Source of the DNA: Euglena gracilis
Lineage: Eukaryota; Euglenida; Euglenophyceae; Euglenales
NCBI GenBank assembly: GCA_039621445.1
Contig: CP154956.1
Coordinates: 56,865,220-56,929,219 of the forward strand
Direction of reading: 5' to 3'
Length of the DNA: 64,000 bases
Shown: piece after piece, positions 55,393 through 64,000 of the stretch
Layout of the letters: each line of letters starts with the position of its first letter
Position numbering within the stretch: the first letter of the stretch is position 1
Program-made: the position numbers and the translations under genes
Notes under the pieces: generated by a model
Databases searched by the model: none
The model's input: only the letters and a program-made list of their open reading frames with translations
Told to the model about the DNA's origin: nothing

Positions 55393-55432
<40 letters not shown>
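55393..55432. repeat. (GT)20 microsatellite
   Basis: Uninterrupted GT run just after the interdomain exon, presumably intronic. Confidence 0.95.
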
Positions 55433-55435
<3 letters not shown>

Positions 55436-55529
55436 TGGGGGGGTTGGTGGCTGGGGGGAAGTGCACCCCCGCCGCCAGGGGCGGTGGTCTGCTATAAGTG
55501 CACCCGTGCTTCTATTAGGGGGGGGGAGG

Positions 55530-55978
<449 letters not shown>

Positions 55979-56624
55979 AGACATTGCTCAGCGATCCCCC
56001 GGGGGCCCAGTTCAAGAGCTTGATTTGGGCCGGCTGGAAAGGCTGTTGGCTGCCCCAATGGGAATCCCCCGGCTGGAACTGGGCCTGACCTGGGTTCGAA
56101 CTGGGTGACAGAAAATCGAAACTGCAAAAATGCCCCTAAACTGCCAATTATGCAAAATAGCACCAATTTAATTGATCCAAAATGTGCTCCGAGCCCTGTT
56201 CCATTTCCCAAATTTTTACCTGTTTTTTTTCAACAGCGTAAATTTATCACCATCCAGTCGGCATTTGCGAGACTAGAAAATAATTTGCACTCATGGGGGG
56301 ATCCTGGGCTGGAAAATGGCTGCTGGCAGGCGACCCCCCCACCCAGAGGATGGGGTGTGCCCCTTCAACTCAGCGACGCATTTGGACCCTACCTGCACGA
56401 TTTTTGTTGATTTCCTTTTGAAATCCCATCAAAATGGGGGGTGCGCTTGTGCGGCCGCCGCCTTCGGTGGCGGGGGGTGCGCTTTTATTTGTCTGCGCTT
56501 GTAGCGGCCCCGTGCTTCTATTGGGGGGGGGTTACATGGATGTGGGTGTGGGTGTATGTGGGTGGGTGAGTGGATGCATCAATGGCTGTGCTGAACCCAA
56601 TGAATGGCCCCTGCCACTATTCAG

Positions 56625-56763
56625 CTACGGCTCCACTGTTCTGAACACGCCGGACGCGGTGGCCGCGGCGCTGGGGGCCAACCAGTTCGTGGCGGTGCGG
56701 CAGCCGGGCCTGGCGCCGGCCAGCGGGGCGGCGACGCTGCTGTTCGCGGGGGTGGCCCTCGTC
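56625..56763 (+). CDS. PstS-like gene, domain 2 exon
   Basis: Acceptor CTATTCAG ends at 56624 and donor GTC|GTAGTT follows 56763. It reads YGSTVLNTPDAVAAALGANQ, FVAVRQPGLAPASGAATLLF and AGVALV; joined in phase 0 to the exon at 56946 it gives the valine-rich strand plus YDL that precedes the L-x-x-IF-x-G-x-I segment in PstS. Very GC-rich. Confidence 0.75.
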
Positions 56764-56945
56764 GTAGTTTCCCACTCATGGATTCATTTCGCCCAATTGT
56801 GATAGCTCTTGGGAGGGAGGGTGGGTTTGCGAGGGTGTTTGGGTGGGTTTGGGTCCGGTGGGGTGCGTGGTCAGTCCGGACCTGCCAATAGCCCAGCTTG
56901 GAATTATTTGTTTTGGGTGCTCACTAATTGAATCCATGTTCCCAG

Positions 56946-57010
56946 TACGACCTTGTGCTGGACGTGCCAACGCTGGTGCGCATCCTGGAGGGCGACATCC
57001 AGACCTGCCC
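56946..57010 (+). CDS. PstS-like gene, domain 2 exon (ILEGDIQT)
   Basis: After TTCCCAG it reads YDLVLDVPTLVRILEGDIQT, the second-domain counterpart of LSTTVLAQIFSGQI at 48719-48889. The next PstS residue should be Trp, found at the start of the exon near 61578. No canonical donor is obvious at 57005-57010. Confidence 0.82.
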
Positions 57011-57188
57011 AGGGCCTGGAAGGGCTCAAACGCATGTCTCCATGGTTTTGTGAACCCCTGTTGGAGTGCTTTTTTGCACGTCACTGGCCCCCTGACATTA
57101 TGCGTGGTGGGTGGGGGGATCGACGACCGCCCCCCCCCCCCCACAGGTCTTCCTGTATTTTGGAGGTGTCGATTTTGACATATACATA
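57011..57188. other. Intron sequence
   Basis: Start of the 4.5 kb domain 2 intron. No other feature. Confidence 0.4.
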
Positions 57189-57921
57189 CAGTGTGGCAAG
57201 TAAATTTTCAGACCCAAGTGCCAAGTAAATTTTCAGACCCTGAAAAGATCAAAAATAGTGATGGCACCCCACACTCCATAGTGCCATCCCCAATCGCCTC
57301 CCAGAGTTGAGAGCACTGGTGGAGTGGTGCTTTGACAGGCGATTGTGACTGCTTAGTGCCCGATAGCAACACCGAAGACCGTTTGGACACATCATTTTGG
57401 AAAAGGACGGATTTTGCAAACCGCATTCACTGCAGTCTAGATAGAATCAGGCTTGCTCCGTGCACAATTGCCTGTCTGGGTGGGGTGAGGGGGGTTGACA
57501 GCTTGAAATGGCTCCCCAGTCATTTTTTCCTTCTGGGCTCGCAAATTGCGTTTTCTTGGACGTTCACAGTGGATGGGGTTACGAGTTTTACCAAAGCTTT
57601 GTGCGTGAGAAGTCCATTGAAATTCGCCAAAAGCGATCCATTTGGGTGTCCTTTGTTTGTGCAAGTCTGTGCAACAGCAAATTTTACATCTATAACACTC
57701 GGTGCCAAATTGTATTTTTGCTGTTCTGCAATACCACGGGGTCGCCATTGGGCACTTAGCAGTCACAATCGCCTGTCAAAGCACCACTCCACCAGTGCTC
57801 TCAACTCTGGGAGGCAATTCTGGATGGTATTGTGGAGTGTGGGGTGCCATCATTTTTTTGATTTTTTCACGGTCTGAAAATTTGCTTGGCATTTGGGTCT
57901 GAAAATTTACTTGCCACACTG
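57189..57921. mobile_element. Tc1/mariner-type MITE, 733 bp, 172-bp inverted repeats
   Basis: The ends CAGTGTGGCAAGTAAATTTT (57189) and its inverse (ending 57921) are flanked by TA on both sides. The inverted repeats extend about 172 bp (57189-57361 and 57750-57921) with few differences and contain an internal direct repeat of CAAGTAAATTTTCAGACC. The middle (57362-57749) has no transposase. The TA target and CAGT start are typical of the Tc1/mariner superfamily, which would mobilise it in trans. Confidence 0.92.
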
Positions 57922-57943
57922 TATATACATATATACATATATA

Positions 57944-59232
57944 CAGTCTCGGACAAAACTACTCATACACTAAGATTGGACACATCCAATCATACAGCAA
58001 AAAAATGGGAATTTCTGTCACTATGGCATTGGCGCAGAACAAGATCGCTTTGAAGACTGTTGCAGTTGGTAAATTTTTCAATAGCGTGTTGGGCCCCCAC
58101 GGGCACCAATGACGGCATCCATACGCCGTGGCAAGGAATCGTAAAGGCTATGGACATAACCTTCAGGAACTGCGGCAAACACTTCCTGGAGTGCGGTCCA
58201 GAGTTGGTCGCGGCTGGCAAACACAGAACCCTACAGTCGTTTCACGACGTAGGGCCAGATGTGTTAAATAGGGTTCAGGTCAGGGCTCATCGGCGGCCAG
58301 ATGCCCATGTTGTGCTGGTTCACCCGGTTCCTGCGCAGCCAAGTGGTGGTGGAGGTTGCGCGGTGCGCCGGACGGGCGCCCCGTCTTGCTGAAATGCCCA
58401 TCCGCGGCCACTGCAAAATGGAGGGCAAGTGTATTGGCCTCTACAAGACATTCAGATTCACACCAGGGTCGAATGAAAGGTTTGGCAGATTGCAGGATAG
58501 CTTGATACGCTGCTGCATTGACTCGTGTTGGGCAGCGACACAAACAAATGGCGCCGTTTGATTTCATGGCCGCCCAAACCATTACGGACTCGGCCTTTTG
58601 CACAGTAGGAATTGTGTATTTGGCCATGAATTTTGATTCACGCTTCAGCTTCCAGCATCTGAAGGATGATTGGTATACAGTAATTTGATGCCAAAAATCT
58701 CGAATCCCCCAGTCACACCTTATTGGAACTCCGGGTCGAACAGAAAATATTTTCTCATCTGAGAAGATAACTTTGGACCAGCAGAATGTACGGTGTTCAC
58801 GTGCATATCGCAAGCACTTCTGCCTGTTCACCATAGACAGCAGGGGCTTCTTCACTGGCCGAACACTTTGGAACCCCAATTTTCTCAGCAGACGCTGAAT
58901 AGTCCTCCCCGAAGGCAGGGGTGGCATCTGAACCCGTGAAAGAAAGAAGCTGCATGCCGGAACATCATCTTTTGGACCTGAATCACTGCCCCAGGTGGCC
59001 TGCTGGTGAGGTCTGCCACCATGTCAGCACGTAGTTGCTTGGCGAACTGCTTAGCACCCCAGAATGGGTGTTTGTTAGCAAGGCGAAAGAGGGCATTTCG
59101 ATACCTAAAAAGTTGAAACATTTGAAAAATATAACAAAGGAATGCCACAACACACCGCAGCCCCAGTTTTGAAGGTCTACCTCCAGCGGGCGGTTGAACG
59201 GAAATGTTCCCAGAGGCACTAATTTGTTTGGC
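57944..59232 (-). mobile_element. Tc1-like transposon, right end lost
   Basis: The left end TA-CAGTCTCGGACAAAACTAC matches the CAGTG-x-CGG-x-AAAA termini of Tc1-like elements. The transposase reads leftward from about 59220. The other terminus was not found: sequence changes to the hairpin MITE at about 59233, so the element was truncated, perhaps by that insertion. Confidence 0.75.
58060..59220 (-). pseudogene. Tc1-like DDE transposase, broken
   Basis: Cuts and pastes the element at TA sites. N-terminal GRPSKLG (about 59180), then a likely short intron ending in TTTTTAG near 59108 before YRNALFRLANKHPFWGAKQF. A frame change near 58925 leads to RTIQRLLRKLGFQSVRPVKK (helix-turn-helix end), KVIFSDEKIFSV (first Asp, near 58758) and ESVMVWAAMKSNGAI. 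Further left, FQQDGAP (second Asp, near 58385) is in another frame, and MGIWPPMSPDLNPI (third acid region, near 58285) in the third, followed by a stop where Glu is usual. At least three frame changes and a stop make it inactive. Confidence 0.85.
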
Positions 59233-59750
59233 AGCTCCCAACTATATGCCCCCCCCCAGGGGGGGCAAGCAGTTGGGAGCAAGGGGATGGTGGGACCTGG
59301 ATTCAACCACCTGGGGGGAATTGGGTATTGATTGGGATAGGGTAAAGGTTCCGGCCGGCGGGCCATAGGACACCCATTTTGGGGAAGTTAGGGAGAAGTT
59401 AGGCCCGCCTTCCGGATGAATTTGGGCCAAATTTAGGCCGAATTCGGCCATTTTCAGGTAAAAAGGCGCCTTCAAAAATCTTCCGAAACGGGGACCTACC
59501 TTCCGGCCTAACTTCGTCCCTAAAAATTGCCAATTTTCGGCATGCCAATCGTAACCCTAACCCTATTCCTAAAAGTAAGCGGGAACCCTCACCGAATCCG
59601 CCGACGGTGGCCCAGAAACCGCGCATTTCTCTGGCGCCGCGGACCCAAAGTCGAAAAGTGGGACCCGGGTCCCACCATATGACCCCCCCCCCCCCACTCC
59701 CAACTAACTGCATGGCCCCCCAGGGGGGGCATATATAGCTAGTTATGAGC
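59233..59750. mobile_element. Hairpin-ended MITE, copy A
   Basis: The left end CCCAACTATATGCCCCCCCC with GCAGTTGGGAGC is mirrored by the right end GCTCCCAACTAACTGCATGG-like text and TGGGACC / GGTCCCA blocks inside. The core (TTCGGCATGCCAATCGTAAC, CTAACTTCGTCCCTAAAAA) is the inverse of the core in copies B and C. No coding potential. Confidence 0.7.
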
Positions 59751-59786
59751 CATATATATGTATATACATATATATGTATATATATA

Positions 59787-60317
59787 CAGCAGCAAGACTT
59801 TACTCGCCCCCCCCCCCCCTGGGGGGCGAGTAAAGTCTCCAGGGGGGGTCCGTGTAGCATCCCCCGCGTCCCACTTCCCCCCGTTTCGGCCCCGCGGGGC
59901 CCCGGAACGGCGCCGGATCCGGGCGACGGGGGTCGGATCCGGGGAGATTCGGCGCTTAATTGGAGGGATAGGGTTAGGGTTAGGATTGGCACGCCGAAAA
60001 TGGGCACTATTTAGGGACCACGTTACGCTGGAAGTTAGGTTTCATTTTGGGAAGATTTTGGAATCGCCCTGTTTGCCCCCAAAATGCCCGAATTCGACCC
60101 AACTGCCCCGAAATTCGTCCGCCGTGCGGCCTAACCTCTCCCTAAATTCCCAAAAAGGCAGTCCCGACAGGAGGCCGGTCGTAACCCCAGCCCTGTCCCA
60201 ATCAATAACCCCTATTTCCCCCCGGGGCCGAATGCGGGGGATGCTACTCGGACCCCCCCCCCCTGGAGACTTTACTCGCCCCCCCCCCCCCGAGGGGGCT
60301 GAGTAAAGTGTTGCTGC
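59787..60317. mobile_element. Hairpin-ended MITE, copy B
   Basis: The left end CAGCAGCAAGACTTTACTCG, C run, G run, CGAGTAAAGTCTCCAGG and GTAGCATCCCCCGC is mirrored at the right (GCGGGGGATGCTACTCGG, GGAGACTTTACTCG, GAGTAAAGTGTTGCTGC). Each terminal repeat of about 90 bp itself folds (GACTTTACTCG / CGAGTAAAGTC). Core: GGTTAGGATTGGCACGCCG, GAAAATGGGCACTATTTAGG. Inserted in TATATA-rich DNA. Confidence 0.78.
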
Positions 60318-60403
60318 CATATATTACATACAGATATATGTACACATATGTACATATATACTTACATATACACACGTACATGTATGTATATATATTTTTA
60401 TAT

Positions 60404-61075
60404 GGCAGCCATCCTCGACTTGGCCCCCCTGTTGCACTCAGGCTTTTGGTCTGTTTATAGCAGGCACTAACTTCGCTTCTGGCCCAGTTGTGTGGTGAGT
60501 GGCCAGGGACCCCTTGCACCAGTGGCCAAGTAGTGCACCGCTGTAATTACACCAGAGTCGCTCACCCAGCCAGGGGGAGCAACACAAGAGCACTGGTGTA
60601 AGGGGGCCCAGGCCACTCACCACACAAACTGGGCCAGAAGCGAAGTTAGTGGCAGTCATGAAGAGACAAGAAGACTTAGTGCAACCAATGGGTTCAAGTG
60701 GTGGGTCCAAGGGGGTGTGGGGTTGTGGGGGTGACCTGCATCCGACTCTCCGACTATTTGGTCCCGTGGCACCGAGGAACCGCGTGGTTTCCGGGCCACC
60801 AGCAGTGGATTCGGGGAGGGTTCCCCCTTAGTTTTAGGAATAGGATCAGTGTTAGGATATGCCGAAAATTGGCCCTTTTCAGGGACCAAGTCCAGAAGTT
60901 AGGTTCCCGTTTCAGGAAGATTTCTGGGTCGCCCGTTTGCCTAAAAAAAATGCCAGACAAACTTCTTTCTAACCCTATTCTAACCAATAACCCCAGCTTT
61001 CCCCAACTGTCGGACGCGGGTCACCCCATACCACCCCCCCCCCCTGGACCCACGACTTGGCCCCTTACAAATTTA
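60404..61075. mobile_element. Hairpin-ended MITE, copy C, with inner foldback
   Basis: Left CTCGACTTGGCCCCCC and GTGGGTCCAAGGGGGTG with GGTGACC, right GGGTCACCCCATACC, CTGGACCCACGACTTGGCCCC. The core TTAGGATATGCCGAAAATTG, GGACCAAGTCCAGAAGTTAG matches copy B. A separate foldback element splits its left end. Confidence 0.68.
60467..60653. repeat. Foldback (inverted repeat), arms about 45 bp
   Basis: CACTAACTTCGCTTCTGGCC and CACACAACTGGG-side sequence at 60467-60512 are inverted at 60607-60653 (GGCCACTCACCACACAAACT, GGGCCAGAAGCGAAGTTAGTG). The loop contains ACTTGGCCACTGGTGCA-like and CACTGGTGTAAG text. Nested within copy C. Confidence 0.85.
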
Positions 61076-61500
61076 TTTATTTTTATATGTCATCTTTGAG
61101 ATGACATATGTGCATGTGCATACAGGTATATACGTACATACATACATTCATGTGCCGATTGAAGTCCCATGTGAGATTAAGGGTCAGGTTTAAGGTCAGT
61201 GTGGTTAGGGTTAAAGTTGGGTTTGGTAAAGATGGCACGGGTGTTTTAATTAGATCAAAATTTTGATGTAACTGCCTGTCCAACCACAACTTGGATTTTG
61301 TCTCTTGTTTTGCATATTGGGGTATGGAAGTGGAAATTTTTGTTAACATTGGGATCGAGTTGGGGTTGGGGTTGGGCATGCAGGTTTTATTTATCATCAC
61401 CACCACGTCCAACTCGGGGATGGGCATGTGCGGGGGCCCCCAGCTCCCCATCAACAAAAGAAAACGCCCCTCCCCTCTAAGCTGCTGGCCAATGGGGCAA
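61076..61500. other. Intron, no recognised feature
   Basis: GGGTTAAAGTTGGGTTTGG and AAGGGTCAGGTTTAAGG near 61175-61230 are weakly telomere-like but not an array. Confidence 0.4.
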
Positions 61501-61507
61501 GGAGTTT

Positions 61508-61534
61508 TTGTGTGTGTGTGTGTGTGTGTGTGTT
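61508..61534. repeat. (GT)13 microsatellite
   Basis: Short GT run about 45 bp before the domain 2 exon. Confidence 0.95.
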
Positions 61535-61577
61535 GAAGGTTTGATGGCATGCCAACATCGTCCCTTCCACTCCTCAG

Positions 61578-61705
61578 TCCCTGTCTTTGGCTGCATCCGG
61601 ACCTCATGGCACTGAACCCCAACGGCATCCGCAGCTCCACTGGGGGCAACATCACCAATAGCAGTCAACCTATCGTTCTGTTCAATGGACCAACTGGGCT
61701 GTTTT
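61578..61705 (+). CDS. PstS-like gene, domain 2 exon (LNPNG segment)
   Basis: After TCCTCAG the frame reads LWLHPDLMALNPNGIRSSTG then GNITNSSQPIVLFNGPTG, the counterpart of TWDDSRIRTLNPNF in domain 1. The intron 57011-61577 holds a MITE, a Tc1-like element, three hairpin MITEs and a foldback sequence. Later exons are not recognised; a weak candidate with SDSMFALLEALQPVL lies at 62992-63105. Confidence 0.72.
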
Positions 61706-62019
61706 CCTTTCCCTTTCAATAACCCATTTTTCACGTTTTGTTTGTTTGTCATTGTGATACTTCTTTTGGCCCGGCATATATAAATGCATTTGTGTAAGTG
61801 CGCGTGTCTGTGTGAAACAATCTTTGGGGGGAGGGGAGGAGGTGGACCAGAGCGTTCCCTCTCGGGTTTTATAGTATTCCACCCCTTGGTGGAAGAGGAA
61901 TGTTATGAGGGCGGAGAAGGGGGCAGGGTTTGATGTGCGTGCGTGCATGCATGTATGTGTGTATGACTGTCTGTCTGTCTATCTGCCTGTATATATGGTT
62001 GTGTATGGATGGGATGGGA

Positions 62020-62848
62020 CGGGGATGGGATGGGATGGGATGGGATGGTGGATGGATGGATGGTTGGATGGATGGATGGGATGCATACTGGCATGGATCG
62101 AAGGCGCCCATCTTTTCCAGCCTTCTGAGATGGGATGAGATGGGATGGATGGATGGGATGGATGGATGGATGGATGGATGGATGGATGGGATGGATGGAT
62201 GGATGGATGGATGGATGGATGGATGGATGGATGGATGGATGGAATGATGGATGGATGGATGGATGGATGGATGGATGGATGGATGGATGGATGGATGGAT
62301 GGATGGATGGATGGATGGATGGATGGATGGATGGATGGATGGATGGATGGATGGATGGATGGATGGATGGATGGATGGATGGATGGATGGATGGATGGAT
62401 GGATGGATGGATGGATGGATGGATGGATGGATGGATGGATGGATGGATGGATGGATGGATGGATGGATGGATGGATGGATGGATGGATGGATGGATGGAT
62501 GGATGGATGGATGGATGGATGGATGGATGGATGGATGGATGGATGGATGGATGGATGGATGGATGGATGGATGGATGGATGGATGGATGGATGGATGGAT
62601 GGATGGATGGATGGATGGATGGATGGATGGATGGATGGATGGATGGATGGATGGATGGATGGATGGATGGATGGATGGATGGATGGCTGGATGGATGGAT
62701 GGATGGATGGAGGGATGGATGGATGGATGGATGGATGGATGGATGGATGGATGGATGGATGGATGGATGGATGGATGGATGGATGGATGGATGGATGGAT
62801 GGATGGATGGATGGATGGATGGATGGATGGATGGATGGATGGATGGAT
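62020..62848. repeat. (GGAT)n array, about 800 bp
   Basis: TGGGATGGGAT at the left edge, then from 62140 to 62848 almost perfect GGAT tetranucleotides with rare changes (62243 AATG, 62686 GCTG, 62711 AGGG). All long frames here (Trp-Met-Asp-Gly or His-Pro-Ser-Ile repeats) are artefacts. Confidence 0.98.
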
Positions 62849-64000
62849 ATCTTGCCTTCTTTTCTCTGTTTCATCTGGCCGAAGTCTGTGCAACCAGGAA
62901 AGTATTTTCATAAACCCAATTCAATTTTCATTCTAGTACAAGTGGTTAATTAATGGTTTTTTTATTGCTTTCGTTTGTTGGCATCTTTTCAGGTTCATCA
63001 GCGCTTGATTTCTGTGCCCTCAACAAAAGCAAGCCCATTTTCAACCTCCGACAGCATGTTTGCATTATTGGAGGCTCTTCAGCCTGTCCTGTGTCGTGAG
63101 ATGAAACTCCCCCCCCCCAGCAGGCCTTTGCGTAAGGGTTCACAATGCCCTCCCCCCCCCTGGGGGGGGGGGGAGGGCTGGACCGCAACCAGTCCAGATT
63201 TGGCTGGTGGAAATCCAGGAAAACCGGGGTGGGGTGCTAGCAGGGCCAGCTGGTGGAAATTTTTTTTCCAGTGACCGGCGTGAAGCACCAAAATTTTTCC
63301 CAGACCCCCCAAAAAGGACAAAAGCCCATTTTTGGCCATCTTTGGATTTTTTTTTGAAACAAAGCAAAAACCCAATTGAAAACCTAATTTCCACTTCGGT
63401 GCACAGCACCGGAGGAATTGTTTCCAATTATCCAGGGGGACGGACCCCTGGGGGGAGGGGGGTCCATTTTTTCCAGTGTCTAGCAAAATGGCTAGCAAGT
63501 GGACCTGAATCAATGGCCTCAGATCTCAATGGCATGTGATATCCAGGGATTCAGCAGTATTTTTCTCTTCCCGAAACGGATAATTATGGATAACTGCACT
63601 GAAACCCACTTTAAGCAATGATGTGGTCTGAACTTATGCACACAATACACGCTGATTTACCTAATACACGCTGATGTACCTGGCATATGAGGCCCGCTCG
63701 ACTCCCCCGGGGAGTCGAAGGAAGTGGGTGACTACTTTTTGAAAAGTGACTCACACAGTGGAAAGTTACCCCCTCCGTGGTTCAGTACGCGATGGTATGG
63801 TTCAGAAGTTTCAGAGGTTGTTCTGGTTTTCCTGTTCCGTTTCGACTTTTTTTTTTGGATGGTTGGCCCAGTCGTTGGGGGTGTGTTTGCAACAACAACA
63901 CATAGGCGACCAAGAATCAGACTTCTTTTGAAGGTTGCACACCCCTGGGGGGAGTGGGTGCCATGGGCAGGGAGGAGTGGCATTTTCTGTCCCCAGGGGT
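62849..64000. other. No confirmed gene
   Basis: A possible exon at 62992-63105 (after TTTTCAG) reads STSDSMFALLEALQPVL and might continue the PstS-like gene, but the match is weak. C/G-run palindromes at 63108-63178 and a CCCCGGGGAG inverted pair at 63704-63714 are the only other structure seen. Confidence 0.3.

Noticed and set aside
56085-56100. GGTTCGAACTGG as a tRNA B box
   Set aside because: No matching A box or cloverleaf could be drawn around it.
57300-57880. 181-codon frame inside the MITE
   Set aside because: Spans the inverted-repeat arms and has no transposase motif.
59545-59575. CCCTAACCCTA and GGGTTAGGGTTAGG (59972) as telomere arrays
   Set aside because: Only two units each, lying in the cores of related MITEs in opposite orientation, so they belong to the element.
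61903-62953. Frames of 220-323 codons of Trp-Met-Asp-Gly or His-Pro-Ser-Ile repeats
   Set aside because: Translation of the (GGAT)n array.

Overview
This window is eukaryotic nuclear DNA, probably from a repeat-rich alga or other protist. The evidence is a gene split by GT-AG introns, chromodomain Ty3/gypsy LTR retrotransposons, a DIRS-type reverse transcriptase, Tc1/mariner DNA transposons with TA duplications, MITEs and kilobase-long microsatellites. I see no bacterial operons, rRNA, CRISPR or convincing tRNA genes. The species cannot be named from sequence alone.

Layout. 1-0.9 kb: truncated DIRS-like reverse transcriptase on the + strand. 1.4-3.8 kb: a plus-strand gag-like coiled-coil gene with a tRNA-primer-like site upstream, followed by a degenerate satellite. 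5.1-19.5 kb: a nested pair of retrotransposons on the - strand. An older decayed element (A: RNase H at 19.1-19.5 kb, integrase at 5.1-6.3 kb) was split by an 11.9 kb element (B, 7166-19080) that has two 835-bp LTRs, a 4-bp target duplication, a primer site and a polypurine tract. 19.5-33.6 kb: no recognised genes; a 1.5 kb (GT)n array, several minisatellites and a poly-C-ended inverted-repeat element. 33.7-43.5 kb: a related element C on the - strand with one recognisable LTR edge. 43.6-47.4 kb: satellites, a MITE and dispersed repeats. 48.7-61.7 kb: exons of a plus-strand gene for a protein with two PstS-like (phosphate-binding, periplasmic-binding-protein type 2) domains; its introns hold a MITE, a Tc1-like transposon, three hairpin-ended MITEs and (CACG)n repeats. 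62.0-62.85 kb: a (GGAT)n array. The last 1.1 kb has no recognised gene.

Main discovery. Elements B and C both carry, between Gag and the protease, a compact SAM-dependent methyltransferase of the cytosine-C5 type: motif I LDLF-x-G-x-GSVG, motif IV with a PC dipeptide, motif VI E/KNPR, and a DYCQFSDWGY-x-KPTR block. The order in both is Gag, methyltransferase, protease, reverse transcriptase, RNase H, acidic linker, integrase, chromodomain. Such an element could methylate its own DNA and also target integration through the chromodomain. Retrotransposon-borne cytosine methyltransferases are known from dinoflagellates and charophyte algae; whether this lineage has been described needs a database search. 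Both copies here are disabled (a frameshift in B, nonsense codons in C), so they are relics of an active family.
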